A stretch of DNA of 64,000 bases, from positions 1-64,000 of the forward strand of contig PBLJ01000043.1 in the NCBI GenBank assembly GCA_002721705.1, written 5' to 3'. Both the position numbers and the translations under genes were made by a program. Of this stretch, positions 17,925 through 27,825 are shown one piece after another (positions within the stretch are counted from its first letter, which is position 1; each line of letters starts with the position of its first letter). The notes beneath the pieces were generated by a model. The model was not told the DNA's origin and did not search any database. It worked only from the letters and a program-made list of their open reading frames with translations. Origin of the DNA: Opitutia bacterium. GTDB taxonomy: Bacteria; Verrucomicrobiota; Verrucomicrobiia; Opitutales; Seribacteraceae.

Positions 17925-20384
17925 TTAACGGCGACCGAGTTCCCAGCTTGTCTTACCTCCATGCAGACGAAGTAATTGCACGGCTTCCGGGCTTTCATGC
18001 GCGACGTCGAGGGGCGTGATTCCTTCGTCGCCGAAGCGGGCATTTATGTCGAGTCCGAGGTCGAGGAGTCGTGAAATGAGTTCCTTGTCCTTGCTGAAGG
18101 CGGCAGCGTGCATCAGGGTGTAACCTTCCACGGCTACGATTTTGGGATCCGCTTTCTTCTTTAGCAGAAAATCGAAAATTTCCCGATTTCCGGAAATGGT
18201 GGAGAAGAGCAACGCGGTGCCGCCAAACCCATCGAGCAGGTCGACGGGTGTGCCTTTGTCTAGAAGTTTGCTTAGTGTGCCCTTGTCGCCTAAGCCGGCT
18301 GCGACGTGCAAAGGATACTTTGTCTTGACGCCAATGGCCTTGAGTCTGTCGACGATCTTGGCATGTCCGCCGGCGGCGGCGAGCTCCAGGAGTCCGGTAT
18401 CGTGCTTGTCGCGAGCTTTCGGATCAGCGGCAAGGGAGAGGAAAATCTCGAGGATTTCCTGTTCTCCACGAAGAGCTGCGGTCATGGCAGGGGTTTCACC
18501 TTCCTCGGTTTTGGCGTTCACGTCCGCCCCATTCTCGAGCAGTAGTTTCACGACCTCGACGTTTCGTCCCCAAGTCGCGCTGTGTAGCGGGGTACCTTTG
18601 TCACGGCCTTGCAAGTTGATGAGTCCGCCGTTGCGTAGAAGGTAATGAAAGACTTCGGGGGATCCTCGATAGGCGGCGAAATGCATGGGAGTGTGGCCGG
18701 ATCGATCGGGAGCGTTGATCAAGGCGCCGGTTCTTACTTCCTGGTCTACTTCTCGCAGGTTGTTTTGAGCGATCGCTCGAAAAAGGTTCGTGTTTTTCCG
18801 ATCGGTGAATTCCGTTTCCAAACGCTTCGCGAGGGTGGCCAATGCATTGCGTTTCTTGTCTCGCAGGTGGATGCGAAGCAGGAGGTCTCCGTTATCCTCG
18901 GCGGAGAGGTTGGCTTGTTCGAATTCCTCGAGGACGTCCATGGACATGAGGAATTCGTAATGAGCCGGTATGGATTCCCGCAAGGAACGAGCGTACGCCT
19001 TGAAGTCGAAATGAACGAGAAGTGGGCCTTCGGACAAGGCCCTGCGTTGTTTCTTCGACAGTGGCCGTACTGGTTTACCTGTCCTGATTTCCCGGCGATG
19101 ATCTGGAGTGGTGAAGAAAAGGTGGTTGTCTTTTCGTTCCCTGCTCAGACCCGAGCTCGCCAGGAGGTAGTCGAACAAGTTATTTTCATTGGCGGTGGCC
19201 ATTAGAAGGTCGAGCTTTCTAGGGTTCCCGATTTTCGCTCCGAGGAAGAATGCGTTGGGGGCTTCGGCCCAATCCGGAAAGGCTACCTCTTCGGTCAATA
19301 TTGGAATGGCTTTGCGATGATGGCTCAGGGCAAAGACCAGGTCTCCATCAAAGGCAGCGATCATGTCCTTTATGGAAAATGCCGGGAGAGAGGCATCCTT
19401 TTCCGCTGTTTTCTCTTCTTTTACGGTCAATGAATCGAAGATATCCTCGAGGACTTGCCGATTGATGGAAATTCCGCCATAGGCAATGGCGTCTCCGGGC
19501 AAGGAGGCCACGAGCTTTGGGTCCACGGGACCACGGAAGAGGCTTTTGCCGTCCTTGGGTAGGTGTTGGAGCTTCAGGTCGAAACGTCCATCGAAGAACT
19601 GAGTCGTGATCGACAGGTTTCCGGAGAGGGCGCGAAGCGTTTTTATGATGCGTTCGAATTGGGGATCGGGAGAATAGCTGAGCGCAAAGCGGGCGAAATT
19701 CTCGTAATTGAAGTAAAAGGATAGGTCATAGGGCCGCTGCAAGTGCGTTTGGAGTGGGCTTGGGGGATTCGCCTTCTTCCTCGCATCCAGAATTTGGTGG
19801 GCCAGAAGATTCAGTCGATCCGAAATATCCGAGGGTTTTTCTTCATTCTGAACCAAGGGAGAATCCATGGCCGAGGGAGCGGCGAAAAGAACCAGCAGGA
19901 GACGGCCTCGCTGGGCAAAGAGGAACGGCAGGCCGGATTTCGAACGAATGGTTACCCCTTTGCTTTTCTTGGGTTCGATGCCAAAGTTTTCGCCGAGCGC
20001 GTCCAAGTGGCCATTCAGAGCTTCCTTGTTTGTCACGGAGGCCAAGATTCCAAGAATCAAGCCCTTTCCTCCTTCGACGTCCACTTGGGCAAACACGTGT
20101 GTTGGCGATTTCAAGTTGATTCCCAATTTCCGGGGATCGCGAACAATTGCCTTCAGGCTTTCGTTGAGACCGCGATTGTTCTCGATGGTGGGAAGCCAGT
20201 GCTTGAGCTTTGCATATTCGGCTTTTTCAAGGAGTTTGCCCAGTCGCAGGGACAGGGTGAGGAAGCTGTCTTCCGGCACTGTCGAATCCAAGGGCGAAAC
20301 CTCAAGGGGTTTTTCCGCCCCCCAAGCCGGGTTTGCGCCAAGCAAGAAGCCGACGGCCAACCATAGGGTGAATGCAGTTTTCAT
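17925..20384 (-). CDS. Exported protein with unknown N-terminal domain and C-terminal ankyrin repeats
   Basis: Start trimmed to MKTAFTLWLAVGFLLGANPAWGAEKP; ankyrin units DRSGHTPMHFAAYRGSPEVFHYLL, DKGTPLHSATWGRNVEVVKLLLENGADVNAK etc. Confidence 0.85.
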   Translation of the reverse strand: MKTAFTLWLAVGFLLGANPAWGAEKPLEVSPLDSTVPEDSFLTLSLRLGKLLEKAEYAKLKHWLPTIENNRGLNESLKAIVRDPRKLGINLKSPTHVFAQVDVEGGKGLILGILASVTNKEALNGHLDALGENFGIEPKKSKGVTIRSKSGLPFLFAQRGRLLLVLFAAPSAMDSPLVQNEEKPSDISDRLNLLAHQILDARKKANPPSPLQTHLQRPYDLSFYFNYENFARFALSYSPDPQFERIIKTLRALSGNLSITTQFFDGRFDLKLQHLPKDGKSLFRGPVDPKLVASLPGDAIAYGGISINRQVLEDIFDSLTVKEEKTAEKDASLPAFSIKDMIAAFDGDLVFALSHHRKAIPILTEEVAFPDWAEAPNAFFLGAKIGNPRKLDLLMATANENNLFDYLLASSGLSRERKDNHLFFTTPDHRREIRTGKPVRPLSKKQRRALSEGPLLVHFDFKAYARSLRESIPAHYEFLMSMDVLEEFEQANLSAEDNGDLLLRIHLRDKKRNALATLAKRLETEFTDRKNTNLFRAIAQNNLREVDQEVRTGALINAPDRSGHTPMHFAAYRGSPEVFHYLLRNGGLINLQGRDKGTPLHSATWGRNVEVVKLLLENGADVNAKTEEGETPAMTAALRGEQEILEIFLSLAADPKARDKHDTGLLELAAAGGHAKIVDRLKAIGVKTKYPLHVAAGLGDKGTLSKLLDKGTPVDLLDGFGGTALLFSTISGNREIFDFLLKKKADPKIVAVEGYTLMHAAAFSKDKELISRLLDLGLDINARFGDEGITPLDVAHESPEAVQLLRLHGGKTSWELGRR

Positions 20385-20520
20385 CAGTCGATGGAATCTT
20401 CGAGGAAGGGTTTCACTCCAATGTTTGGACAAGGAATCAAAGGGGTCAAACGTTCTTTCGCGTTGCTTTTCGGATGGTCTGGAGCGTAATGGATGCACTG
20501 TAAGGAGAAGCAGGAGATTT

Positions 20521-21120
20521 ATGTTCACTGGAATCGTGGAGGAAACGGGAGAAGTCTCATCCTTCGAGCAAACGGAACGAGGGCGTAGGCTTGCGGTGGT
20601 TGGCGACGTCGCCATCGTCGACCTTTCGGTTGGCGATAGTTTGGCCGTCGATGGTTGTTGCCTGACCGTTTGTCTTTTGGAAGGAGCCACTGTTTGGTTC
20701 GATCTTCTGGAGGAAACCATTGCGTGTACGAATTTTGGATCTCTCCAAGCTGGGAGGCGCGTCAACTTGGAGCGCAGTTTGGCCGCGAACGGCCGCTTGG
20801 GCGGGCACTTTCTCAGCGGGCACGTGGATGAAACAGGTGAAGTCACGGTTTTTGAAAAGCGAGGAGACAACTACTTTCTTGAAGTGAAAGCTTCTCCTTC
20901 TTCCGCAAAGTACCTTGCGCCCAAAGGATCGGTGGCGATCAACGGGGTATCTCTGACCGTTTGCGAGGTGAATGGGAGCGTCTTTTCAGTTTGGCTGATC
21001 CCGCATACTTTGGAGACGACCAATTTAGGACAACTTGAAGCAGGCCGCACGGTTAACTTGGAGTTCGACCTCCTGGCCAAGTACGTCGAGAGCCTGTTGG
21101 CCATGGAGCGAAAGGAATGA
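20521..21120 (+). CDS. ribE: Riboflavin synthase
   Basis: MFTGIVEETGEV start; duplicated lumazine-binding domain, VNLERSLAANGRLGGHFLSGHVDETGEV, GSVAINGVSLTV. Confidence 0.96.
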   Translation: MFTGIVEETGEVSSFEQTERGRRLAVVGDVAIVDLSVGDSLAVDGCCLTVCLLEGATVWFDLLEETIACTNFGSLQAGRRVNLERSLAANGRLGGHFLSGHVDETGEVTVFEKRGDNYFLEVKASPSSAKYLAPKGSVAINGVSLTVCEVNGSVFSVWLIPHTLETTNLGQLEAGRTVNLEFDLLAKYVESLLAMERKE

Positions 21121-21995
21121 GCGTGAAATTGGGAGAACGACTGCAAGCCGTCGAGGAGGAGCTTCGTCGCTGGCGGGAGGAGGGAGAGACTGCCGTTTTC
21201 GTTGAAGAATCGACCTTGCAGGTGGTTCGAGATCTCGTCCGTTCGAGCCAGCCGAAAAGAGAACCTGCCGCCCCTTCCGCGGCCAAGCCTGCGAAACCAC
21301 GTCCACCTTCCCGAGTTCGCAAAGCAGCCGCAAAGCCCAGCCTCCCGGAACCGCCGGTCTTGGCCATACCCGATGGGGATAAAACGATGCGGTTGGAATG
21401 GTTGCGAGACCGGGTTTTGAATTGTTCCACTTGCCTAGCCAACCTGAATCCCAAGGGGAAGGTGGTTTTCGGAGGAGGAGATTCCGAGGCCGATCTTTTC
21501 TTTTGCGGCGAGGCTCCAGGGGCAGACGAGGAAATTGCTGGCGAACCTTTTGTCGGCGCAGCCGGGCAGTTCCTTGACAAAATCATCAAGGGCATGGGAC
21601 TGGCGCGAGAGCAGGTCTACGTGGCGAACGTCATGAAATGGCGTCCACAGCACGACAACCCTTATGGGAATCGTCCGCCAACCCAGGACGAAATGAACTT
21701 TTGCCTACCTTACCTGAAAGCCCAAATCGAAATCATTCAACCCAAGGTCATCGTTGCTCTTGGGGCCACCGCGGTGAGCGGATTGCTCGGGCCGGATCCG
21801 CAACGGCGGATGGGGAAAGTCCGTGGGCAATGGTTCGAGTTCGAAGAGGTTCCGTTGATGATCACCTTTCATCCTTCCTATCTCTTGCGCAATGAAAGTA
21901 AAAGGACGAAGCGCCAAGTGTGGGAGGATATGCTTCAAGTCATGGAGCAGGTCGACTTGCCGATTTCGGAGCGACAAAGGGATTTCTACACCTGA
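21117..21995 (+). CDS. Uracil-DNA glycosylase, family 4-like
   Basis: FFCGEAPGADEEIAGEPFVGAAGQFLDKIIKGMGL; ITFHPSYLLRNESKR; CxxC upstream. Confidence 0.93.
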   Translation: MSVKLGERLQAVEEELRRWREEGETAVFVEESTLQVVRDLVRSSQPKREPAAPSAAKPAKPRPPSRVRKAAAKPSLPEPPVLAIPDGDKTMRLEWLRDRVLNCSTCLANLNPKGKVVFGGGDSEADLFFCGEAPGADEEIAGEPFVGAAGQFLDKIIKGMGLAREQVYVANVMKWRPQHDNPYGNRPPTQDEMNFCLPYLKAQIEIIQPKVIVALGATAVSGLLGPDPQRRMGKVRGQWFEFEEVPLMITFHPSYLLRNESKRTKRQVWEDMLQVMEQVDLPISERQRDFYT

Positions 21996-22013
21996 GGTCG
22001 TGGAGGCGGGATC

Positions 22014-22634
22014 TTGAAAGTAGTTATCGTGTTGGGCGGCGATCCACCGGCCACCGTTTTGTTGGATTGGCGAATGCGAACCGCCGATTTCTCGATTGCC
22101 GCCGATGCCGGAATGAACGCCTTTGCGGAGGCTGGCCTGGAGCCGGATCTCCTGATTGGCGACATGGACTCCTTCAATCCCGATGAAGCCGACTTAGTCT
22201 GCGAAATTCAGCGAATCACCGATCAGGGCACTACGGATTTCGAGAAGGCTTTGGGTTGTCCGGAGGCGCGTCAAGCGGATGAAATCGTGGTGCTTGGTGG
22301 AACGGGGGGGCGGAGCGACCACTTTCTCAATAATTTGCTTCTGGCAGCGGGTTTGCCGCAATCCCAAAACGTTCTTTTCGAGGGGGAATGCGAGATTCTT
22401 TATCGGGTAACCACTGAACGACCCCTCGCCTTGGAAGGTTTGGCGGGACAGAGCATCAGTTTCACGCCGGTCGTAGTGTGTGAGGGCGTGACGGTCACGG
22501 GCGTGCGGTGGCCGCTCACTGAAGCCTCCATGGGGCCAGGTCGACAATTGAGCCAAAGCAACGTGGTGGAAGCTGAAGACCTTCGGGTCAGCCTGGCAAC
22601 CGGGATCCTTTACGCAGTTGTCCAAAAACGCTGA
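22014..22634 (+). CDS. Thiamine pyrophosphokinase-like protein
   Basis: 206 aa; FSIAADAGMNAFAEAGLEPDLLIGDMDSFNPDE, DQGTTDFEKAL, VLGGTGGRSDHFLNNL. Confidence 0.9.
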   Translation: MKVVIVLGGDPPATVLLDWRMRTADFSIAADAGMNAFAEAGLEPDLLIGDMDSFNPDEADLVCEIQRITDQGTTDFEKALGCPEARQADEIVVLGGTGGRSDHFLNNLLLAAGLPQSQNVLFEGECEILYRVTTERPLALEGLAGQSISFTPVVVCEGVTVTGVRWPLTEASMGPGRQLSQSNVVEAEDLRVSLATGILYAVVQKR

Positions 22635-22635
22635 A

Positions 22636-23199
22636 TCAACTTTTTTTCCGTACTAGGAAAGCGAGAGGCGAACTCATGTCTCCTCCGGTGGTTTCCGTGG
22701 AGATTGCGTATTTTTCCGAGGATAGGTTGCTGCAGTGATCCTCGACCGCGCGAGCCTCTTCGCTGCCGCCTGGATGACCGCGATAGGTGGTGACGGCCAA
22801 CAAACCGTTCGGGGCTAACCATTCCGTCGACGCTTCCAGTCCCGCGATCGTGGTGGAAGGGCGCGTAACGACGGATTTGTCGCTGCCGGGTAAAAAACCC
22901 AAGTTGAAGGTGATGGCTTGGGTTCGTCGACGAATTTCCTGAGGCAGGACGTCGCTCATGCCCTCATGTCCTTCATGGTAAAGGAGACAACGGTCGAGCA
23001 CGCCGGCTTCCTGCAGCCTTCTCCTGCTGGAGGTCAAGGCCTCTTCCTGCAGGTCGAAACCATGCACCTTGCCTGTTGTCCCGACCAGACGGCAGAGAAA
23101 CAAGAGGTCGTGACCGTTGCCGACGGTGGCGTCCACCGCGACGTCTCCGGTTCTCAACGTTTCGGCCAAGGCGAGGTGGACTTTTTCCACCAATCTCAT
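22636..23199 (-). CDS. Class I SAM-dependent methyltransferase (YtqB-like rRNA methylase family)
   Basis: VAVDATVGNGHDLLFLCRLVG; FNLGFLPGSDK; VTTYRGHPGGSEEARAVEDH. Confidence 0.88.
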   Translation of the reverse strand: MRLVEKVHLALAETLRTGDVAVDATVGNGHDLLFLCRLVGTTGKVHGFDLQEEALTSSRRRLQEAGVLDRCLLYHEGHEGMSDVLPQEIRRRTQAITFNLGFLPGSDKSVVTRPSTTIAGLEASTEWLAPNGLLAVTTYRGHPGGSEEARAVEDHCSNLSSEKYAISTETTGGDMSSPLAFLVRKKS

Positions 23200-24305
23200 G
23201 AGTGGTCAAGAGAGTCGAAGCGAAGCAGGTCGATTTCCGGGGCTAAAGGTTTTCCTTGAAGGAGATGATCGGCGAAGTCCTCGGCCAATTTCGGAATCCA
23301 TGAAGCGCCTTTTGAGCCAAAGCCATTAAACAAGGCGAGGGAGGGGTTTGCGGGATGACGACCCAAGATGGGCAGGCGATCGCGGGTGCCGGCTCGCAAG
23401 CCGCAACCTTGGCCAATTACTTGGGGAGGGGAGACGAGAAAGCCGGCCAATCCCTCGAGAATTTTTTCACGACCGTCCCGGGAAGGGCCGCTCGTTAGGT
23501 CGTCGTGGTCGTAAGTGGAGCCTGCTCGCAAGGAATCATCCGCGCTCGACAAGAGCCAAAAGCCGGACTGGAGCATTTCATCTGCAGCCGGGGGCTTCGC
23601 CTTCAGTGTAAGGGTTTCACCACGAGTGGGAGCGAATGGCCATTCGTTGAACCATGGGTTTTCGACCACCTTGGCTCCTTCACAGAACACGACGCACGTG
23701 GCTTCCACGTTTTCCCAGCTTCCTCCTTTTTCGAGAACCTGCAAATCTCGGTGATCAAAGAGGCTTTCCTTCCATGCCCCTTGTTCCCGAAGTTCCCGGC
23801 GCATGGTGTCGGCGACCTTTTCGACGTCGACCCATGCCACCTCTCTTATCTCATAGCTTCCCAAAGGATCTCGCCATCCTTTGCTTTCCCAATGCCCCGG
23901 GGGGAATTCTTCCCCGAGATAGGGGGCGAAGGAAGCATTCAGCCTTCTTTTGCGGAAGCGAACGCGTTCCTCCTCGTTCTTGATGAAGCGAAGAATATGG
24001 CCTTCCCTGAGCAAGGGAACCTTCCAGCGGTTGGAGAGTTCACGATAAAATTGCCTTGCATGGGGCAGGAAATGCTCTGCCAGCCATGATTTCGCCAGCC
24101 TCTTGCCTGTTACGGGATTCATGATCCCCGCGGCCACGGGGGTGGCCGCCAAAGGAAGTGTTTTTCCTGACATCAGGCAATTCGCTCCCCGCTTCATCAA
24201 GGATCGGGTCAGCAGGCAACCGGCCAAGCCTTGGCCGACGATCAAGAAATCATACCTCGTTTTCAAAGTTGTTTGTGACGATAGCTTCGGAGGAGAGAGT
24301 CGCAA
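23196..24305 (-). CDS. FAD-dependent oxidoreductase (DAO family)
   Basis: YDFLIVGQGLAGCLLTRSLMKRG; AAGIMNPVTGKRLAKSW; CGLRAGTRDRLPILGRH. Confidence 0.88.
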   Translation of the reverse strand: MRLSPPKLSSQTTLKTRYDFLIVGQGLAGCLLTRSLMKRGANCLMSGKTLPLAATPVAAGIMNPVTGKRLAKSWLAEHFLPHARQFYRELSNRWKVPLLREGHILRFIKNEEERVRFRKRRLNASFAPYLGEEFPPGHWESKGWRDPLGSYEIREVAWVDVEKVADTMRRELREQGAWKESLFDHRDLQVLEKGGSWENVEATCVVFCEGAKVVENPWFNEWPFAPTRGETLTLKAKPPAADEMLQSGFWLLSSADDSLRAGSTYDHDDLTSGPSRDGREKILEGLAGFLVSPPQVIGQGCGLRAGTRDRLPILGRHPANPSLALFNGFGSKGASWIPKLAEDFADHLLQGKPLAPEIDLLRFDSLDHS

Positions 24306-24340
24306 GGCGATAGATTTGCATTCGCCAAGTCCTGTTTGGT

Positions 24341-26122
24341 GTGGACTTGGATGGGTTTTGCGAAGAAGTTGTCCAAGTGAAAGGTCAAAGACCCGAGAGG
24401 CAGGCGCGAAAGCCTTCCGACAAGACGTCGATAGAAGAACCTACAGGTCTTATTCTTCTGTTTGCATCGATCATGATAGCTCTGGTGGCTTCCTTGGTCT
24501 GGATTACCTACAGCGCCCGAACTTCTTCCAGTCCGGACCCTGATCGAGAGGTTGCGAGGGCTGGCAATGAGCCGCGCGAAGCCCGCAATCGCGCAAAGAA
24601 GGAGAAATCCATCTTGAAACGGGACGAGTCCAACGCTTCGCAACATGAGAGTCCTTCGGGTAGGGAACCGCTTCCCCAAGAGTTGCTGGACGCCTTGCTC
24701 GACAATAGTTTTAGGTTCCGCGACATCGTGGTGCGATTTTCCTCGGACGAGTCCTTGAGGGATTTCGCCGCCAAGGCGGGTGAAAGAGGATTGTCTATTG
24801 AGAAGGACTTGGCTCGTCTGGGTTTGTTGCGGGTGCGTTTGGACAGTGGCCGTCAAGCCCGCGAATTATTTGAATTACTCCCCGAAGACAGCGAACCCGA
24901 GCCCAATTTTCCGGTGCTCGTTCCCGAGTTGCCCGAGACGGAAAACGTTCGTGGCATCGCCTCCTTCGGCAGGGGTGCCACGGCGTGGCTGGATGCTCCC
25001 GAGGATCGTTCTTCCTGGGGGGCGGGCGTGGTCGTGGCGGTGCTCGACACGGGAGTCGATTTTTCCCATCCCTCTCTCGCTGGAATACAAGGCACCTCCA
25101 TCGATTTGGTGGAGGGCGAAGCGCCGGATGATTCCTATTTCGGCCACGGCACGGCGGTGGCATCGATCATTGCGGGCGACCCCGATGCCGTGGGAGGGTT
25201 GGCTCCGAAAGCCGAAATTCTCAGTTTCCGAGTTCTCGACGGAGAGGGGGTGGGGAATGCCTACGTCGTGGCAAACGGTATAGTCCAAGCGGTGGACCGG
25301 GGAGCCGACGTCATAAACCTCAGCCTTGGTTCAAGTGGCCACAGCTTCGCCATGGAGAAAGCCATCGGGTATGCCGTCGAAAACAATGTCTTGGTTGTGG
25401 CTTCGGTGGGCAACGATGGTCAAAAGGGAGTTACTTTCCCGGCGCGTTTCGATGGAGTGATCGGCGTGACCGCGGTGGACAAGAAAGGAAGCCAAGCCAT
25501 TTTCGCCAATTACGGCGATGGCGTCGATATCGCGGCTCCGGGGGCTGGCGTGCATGCGGCTTGGGCGGAAGACCAACTTGTGTCCTTCAGCGGCACTTCC
25601 GCTTCCACCCCGTTCGTTACAGGCGCCTTGGCCGGCTTGATTTCCCAGAACCGGGCGATGCCCAAGGCGCAACTGGTCGAGCTGTTGTACCAGCACGCCA
25701 ACGACGATCCCATGCCGGGCGTCGATCCTTACGTCGGGAAGGGCATCCTCGACTTGGGACGCGTCTTGGGACGGGAGGAAAAAGGAATATACGACATGGC
25801 GATCACGGGCTATTACTTTGATCCCAAGTACTTCGATCGTCCGGGATCCACTCCTTTTCTCGTTTCGGTCCAAAACCAGGGTACCGAGTGGGTCGACCGC
25901 GCTACCTTGGAGATCAATTTCGGAGAAGTCAGCAAGACCTTGCATTTCTCGAACTTGGGTGTGGGAGAAGTGAAAAGCATCGAGTTGCAGCTGGAAGAAA
26001 AACATGCCAAGGATCCCGACGGCACCCGCATTCGGTCCAGTCTCGTGATCGACTCTCATCCAGACGGCGACATGAATAACAACCTGCGAATCACTCGCAT
26101 CACCTTGCCGGTGGATGATTGA
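24341..26122 (+). CDS. Membrane-anchored subtilisin-like (S8) serine peptidase with C-terminal CARDB-like domain
   Basis: GTG start; TM near N-terminus; catalytic VVAVLDTGVDFSHPSL, FGHGTAVASIIAG, FSGTSASTPFVTGALAG. Confidence 0.93.
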   Translation: MDLDGFCEEVVQVKGQRPERQARKPSDKTSIEEPTGLILLFASIMIALVASLVWITYSARTSSSPDPDREVARAGNEPREARNRAKKEKSILKRDESNASQHESPSGREPLPQELLDALLDNSFRFRDIVVRFSSDESLRDFAAKAGERGLSIEKDLARLGLLRVRLDSGRQARELFELLPEDSEPEPNFPVLVPELPETENVRGIASFGRGATAWLDAPEDRSSWGAGVVVAVLDTGVDFSHPSLAGIQGTSIDLVEGEAPDDSYFGHGTAVASIIAGDPDAVGGLAPKAEILSFRVLDGEGVGNAYVVANGIVQAVDRGADVINLSLGSSGHSFAMEKAIGYAVENNVLVVASVGNDGQKGVTFPARFDGVIGVTAVDKKGSQAIFANYGDGVDIAAPGAGVHAAWAEDQLVSFSGTSASTPFVTGALAGLISQNRAMPKAQLVELLYQHANDDPMPGVDPYVGKGILDLGRVLGREEKGIYDMAITGYYFDPKYFDRPGSTPFLVSVQNQGTEWVDRATLEINFGEVSKTLHFSNLGVGEVKSIELQLEEKHAKDPDGTRIRSSLVIDSHPDGDMNNNLRITRITLPVDD

Positions 26123-26127
26123 GGACC

Positions 26128-26643
26128 CTAGGTTTCGAGATCGACTCTCGAAAAGGGAGTTTTCTCGGTTGCGAAGACATAGTGAGAGTCAAAGCCATCG
26201 CTGAGCAAATCCCGGGTGCTGCGATTGAGCGTGGGGTGGATGAGTTCGGGTTCGATTTCAGCCAGAGGCATCAACACGAAGTCGCGTTTCACGATGCCGG
26301 GGTGGGGGAGCAGTAGTTCCGTGCTTTCAAGCTCCAAGTCCCCGTAGAGGAGTAGGTCCAAGTCGATGGTTCTGGGGCCGTTTTCACGGACTACTTCCTT
26401 GCCTAGTTCATCTTCGATTTCCTGTAATCGCCCCAGCAAGGCGAGTGGGCTCAAGTCCGTCTTCACCTTGACCACTGCGTTGAGGAAATCGGGCTGATCG
26501 GGGAACCCGAAAGGTTTCGAACGGTAGAGTGAGGATGACTTTTCCAAGGAGGCGAAAGCCTTCATTTTACTCAAGGCTCGGCCGAAGGTTTCGCCCACCG
26601 CGCCTTGGTTGCCGCCCAGCCCTATGAATGTTTCAGCGTTCAA
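26128..26643 (-). CDS. folK: 2-amino-4-hydroxy-6-hydroxymethyldihydropteridine diphosphokinase
   Basis: FIGLGGNQGAVGETF; LYRSKPFGFPDQPDFLNAVVKV; GPRTIDLDLLLYGD; LPHPGIVKRDFVLMPL. Confidence 0.96.
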   Translation of the reverse strand: MNAETFIGLGGNQGAVGETFGRALSKMKAFASLEKSSSLYRSKPFGFPDQPDFLNAVVKVKTDLSPLALLGRLQEIEDELGKEVVRENGPRTIDLDLLLYGDLELESTELLLPHPGIVKRDFVLMPLAEIEPELIHPTLNRSTRDLLSDGFDSHYVFATEKTPFSRVDLET

Positions 26644-26983
26644 CCTCGACTCGGATTTCCCTCAGCCCAAGGCGACGAGTGTATCGTGGTTTATCCACGG
26701 CCAGACGAACCCCATCGACTGCGAATGCGTCCATGAGGTGATCGGCCAATTGCTCGGCGAACCGTTCGAGGGTCTTCCCTTCGTAAGCCAAGGCAAATGC
26801 CTTGACCTTTTCAATCACCTCGCGGTAGTCCACGCCCTCGCTAAGGTCGTCGTTGGCCACGACTGTTTCGAATCCGCATTCCATGGACAGGGTGACGTAA
26901 AGGTCCTGCGGCGCTTTTTGCTCTTCCTCGAGGAGGCCGATGCGAGCCATTACTTCTATTCCGTCCAAGGTGATTCTGCCCAT
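26633..26983 (-). CDS. folB: Dihydroneopterin aldolase
   Basis: Start trimmed to MGRITLDGIEVMARIGLLEEEQ; VDYREVIEKVKAFALAYEGKTLERFAEQLADHLM. Confidence 0.94.
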   Translation of the reverse strand: MGRITLDGIEVMARIGLLEEEQKAPQDLYVTLSMECGFETVVANDDLSEGVDYREVIEKVKAFALAYEGKTLERFAEQLADHLMDAFAVDGVRLAVDKPRYTRRLGLREIRVEVER

Positions 26984-26997
26984 TTGTCCGATACGGT

Positions 26998-27825
26998 TCA
27001 GGTTTTCGAGGGTGGAGTCAACGCTAGCCCCACCTTGATTGCCTGGGCGGTTTCGAGGACGTCGTGGGTACGAATCACTTCCGTCCCTTGGGCAACTGCA
27101 TGGACGGCGGCTACCAGTGAACCAGGCAATCTTTCCTCGATGGCAGCTCCAGTGAGTTTTTCTATCCAGGACTTGCGCGAAGCGCCGATGAGAACTCCCC
27201 ATGCAGGATCCATCAACTGCTCGAGATTTTGCATGAGTTCCAGGTTGTGCTCCAGGGTTTTCCCGAACCCTATGCCGGGATCAATCCACACCTTGGGCAA
27301 GTTTCGTCGTTCCATGGCATCTTTCTTGGAATCGAAGAATGCTTTCACTTCCTCCACCACGTTTCCATAGCTCGGATCGTCCTGCATGTTGCGAGGATCA
27401 CCTTGGGCGTGCATCAGTACAAGCCCAGCCTGGCGTTCTTCCGCCAAGTCGAGCAATGACTCGTTTCCTCCGGATACGTCGTTGACCAAGTGGGCTCCTT
27501 CATCGAGGGCCGCCTGCTGGGTTTCACGATTGCGGCTGTCGATTGAAATCAGGAACCGATCCTTTGGCAATGCCTGCAGGATGGGCATTACGCGGCTCAA
27601 TTCCTCCTTTACTGGAACGGGTTGGCTGCCTGGGCGCGTGCTTTCTCCTCCTAGGTCTATGATTGAGGCGCCTTCCTCAATCATTCGATGAGCCCGCTCC
27701 ACCGCTTGCGCCGGGTCGAAGTAGAGACCGCCGTCACTGAACGAATCGGGTGTCGCGTTCAGAATCCCCATGATCGCGGGAAAACGGAGGTCGACCCGCA
27801 GGCCGTTGCATTGTAGATCAGGCAT
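26998..27825 (-). CDS. folP: Dihydropteroate synthase
   Basis: PAIMGILNATPDSFSDGG; IDLGGESTRPGSQPV; LVNDVSGG; VWIDPGIGFGKTLEHN. Confidence 0.97.
   Translation of the reverse strand: MPDLQCNGLRVDLRFPAIMGILNATPDSFSDGGLYFDPAQAVERAHRMIEEGASIIDLGGESTRPGSQPVPVKEELSRVMPILQALPKDRFLISIDSRNRETQQAALDEGAHLVNDVSGGNESLLDLAEERQAGLVLMHAQGDPRNMQDDPSYGNVVEEVKAFFDSKKDAMERRNLPKVWIDPGIGFGKTLEHNLELMQNLEQLMDPAWGVLIGASRKSWIEKLTGAAIEERLPGSLVAAVHAVAQGTEVIRTHDVLETAQAIKVGLALTPPSKT

Noticed and set aside
20385-20520. Possible FMN riboswitch upstream of riboflavin synthase
   Set aside because: The about 135-nt leader lacks the conserved RFN element sequences.
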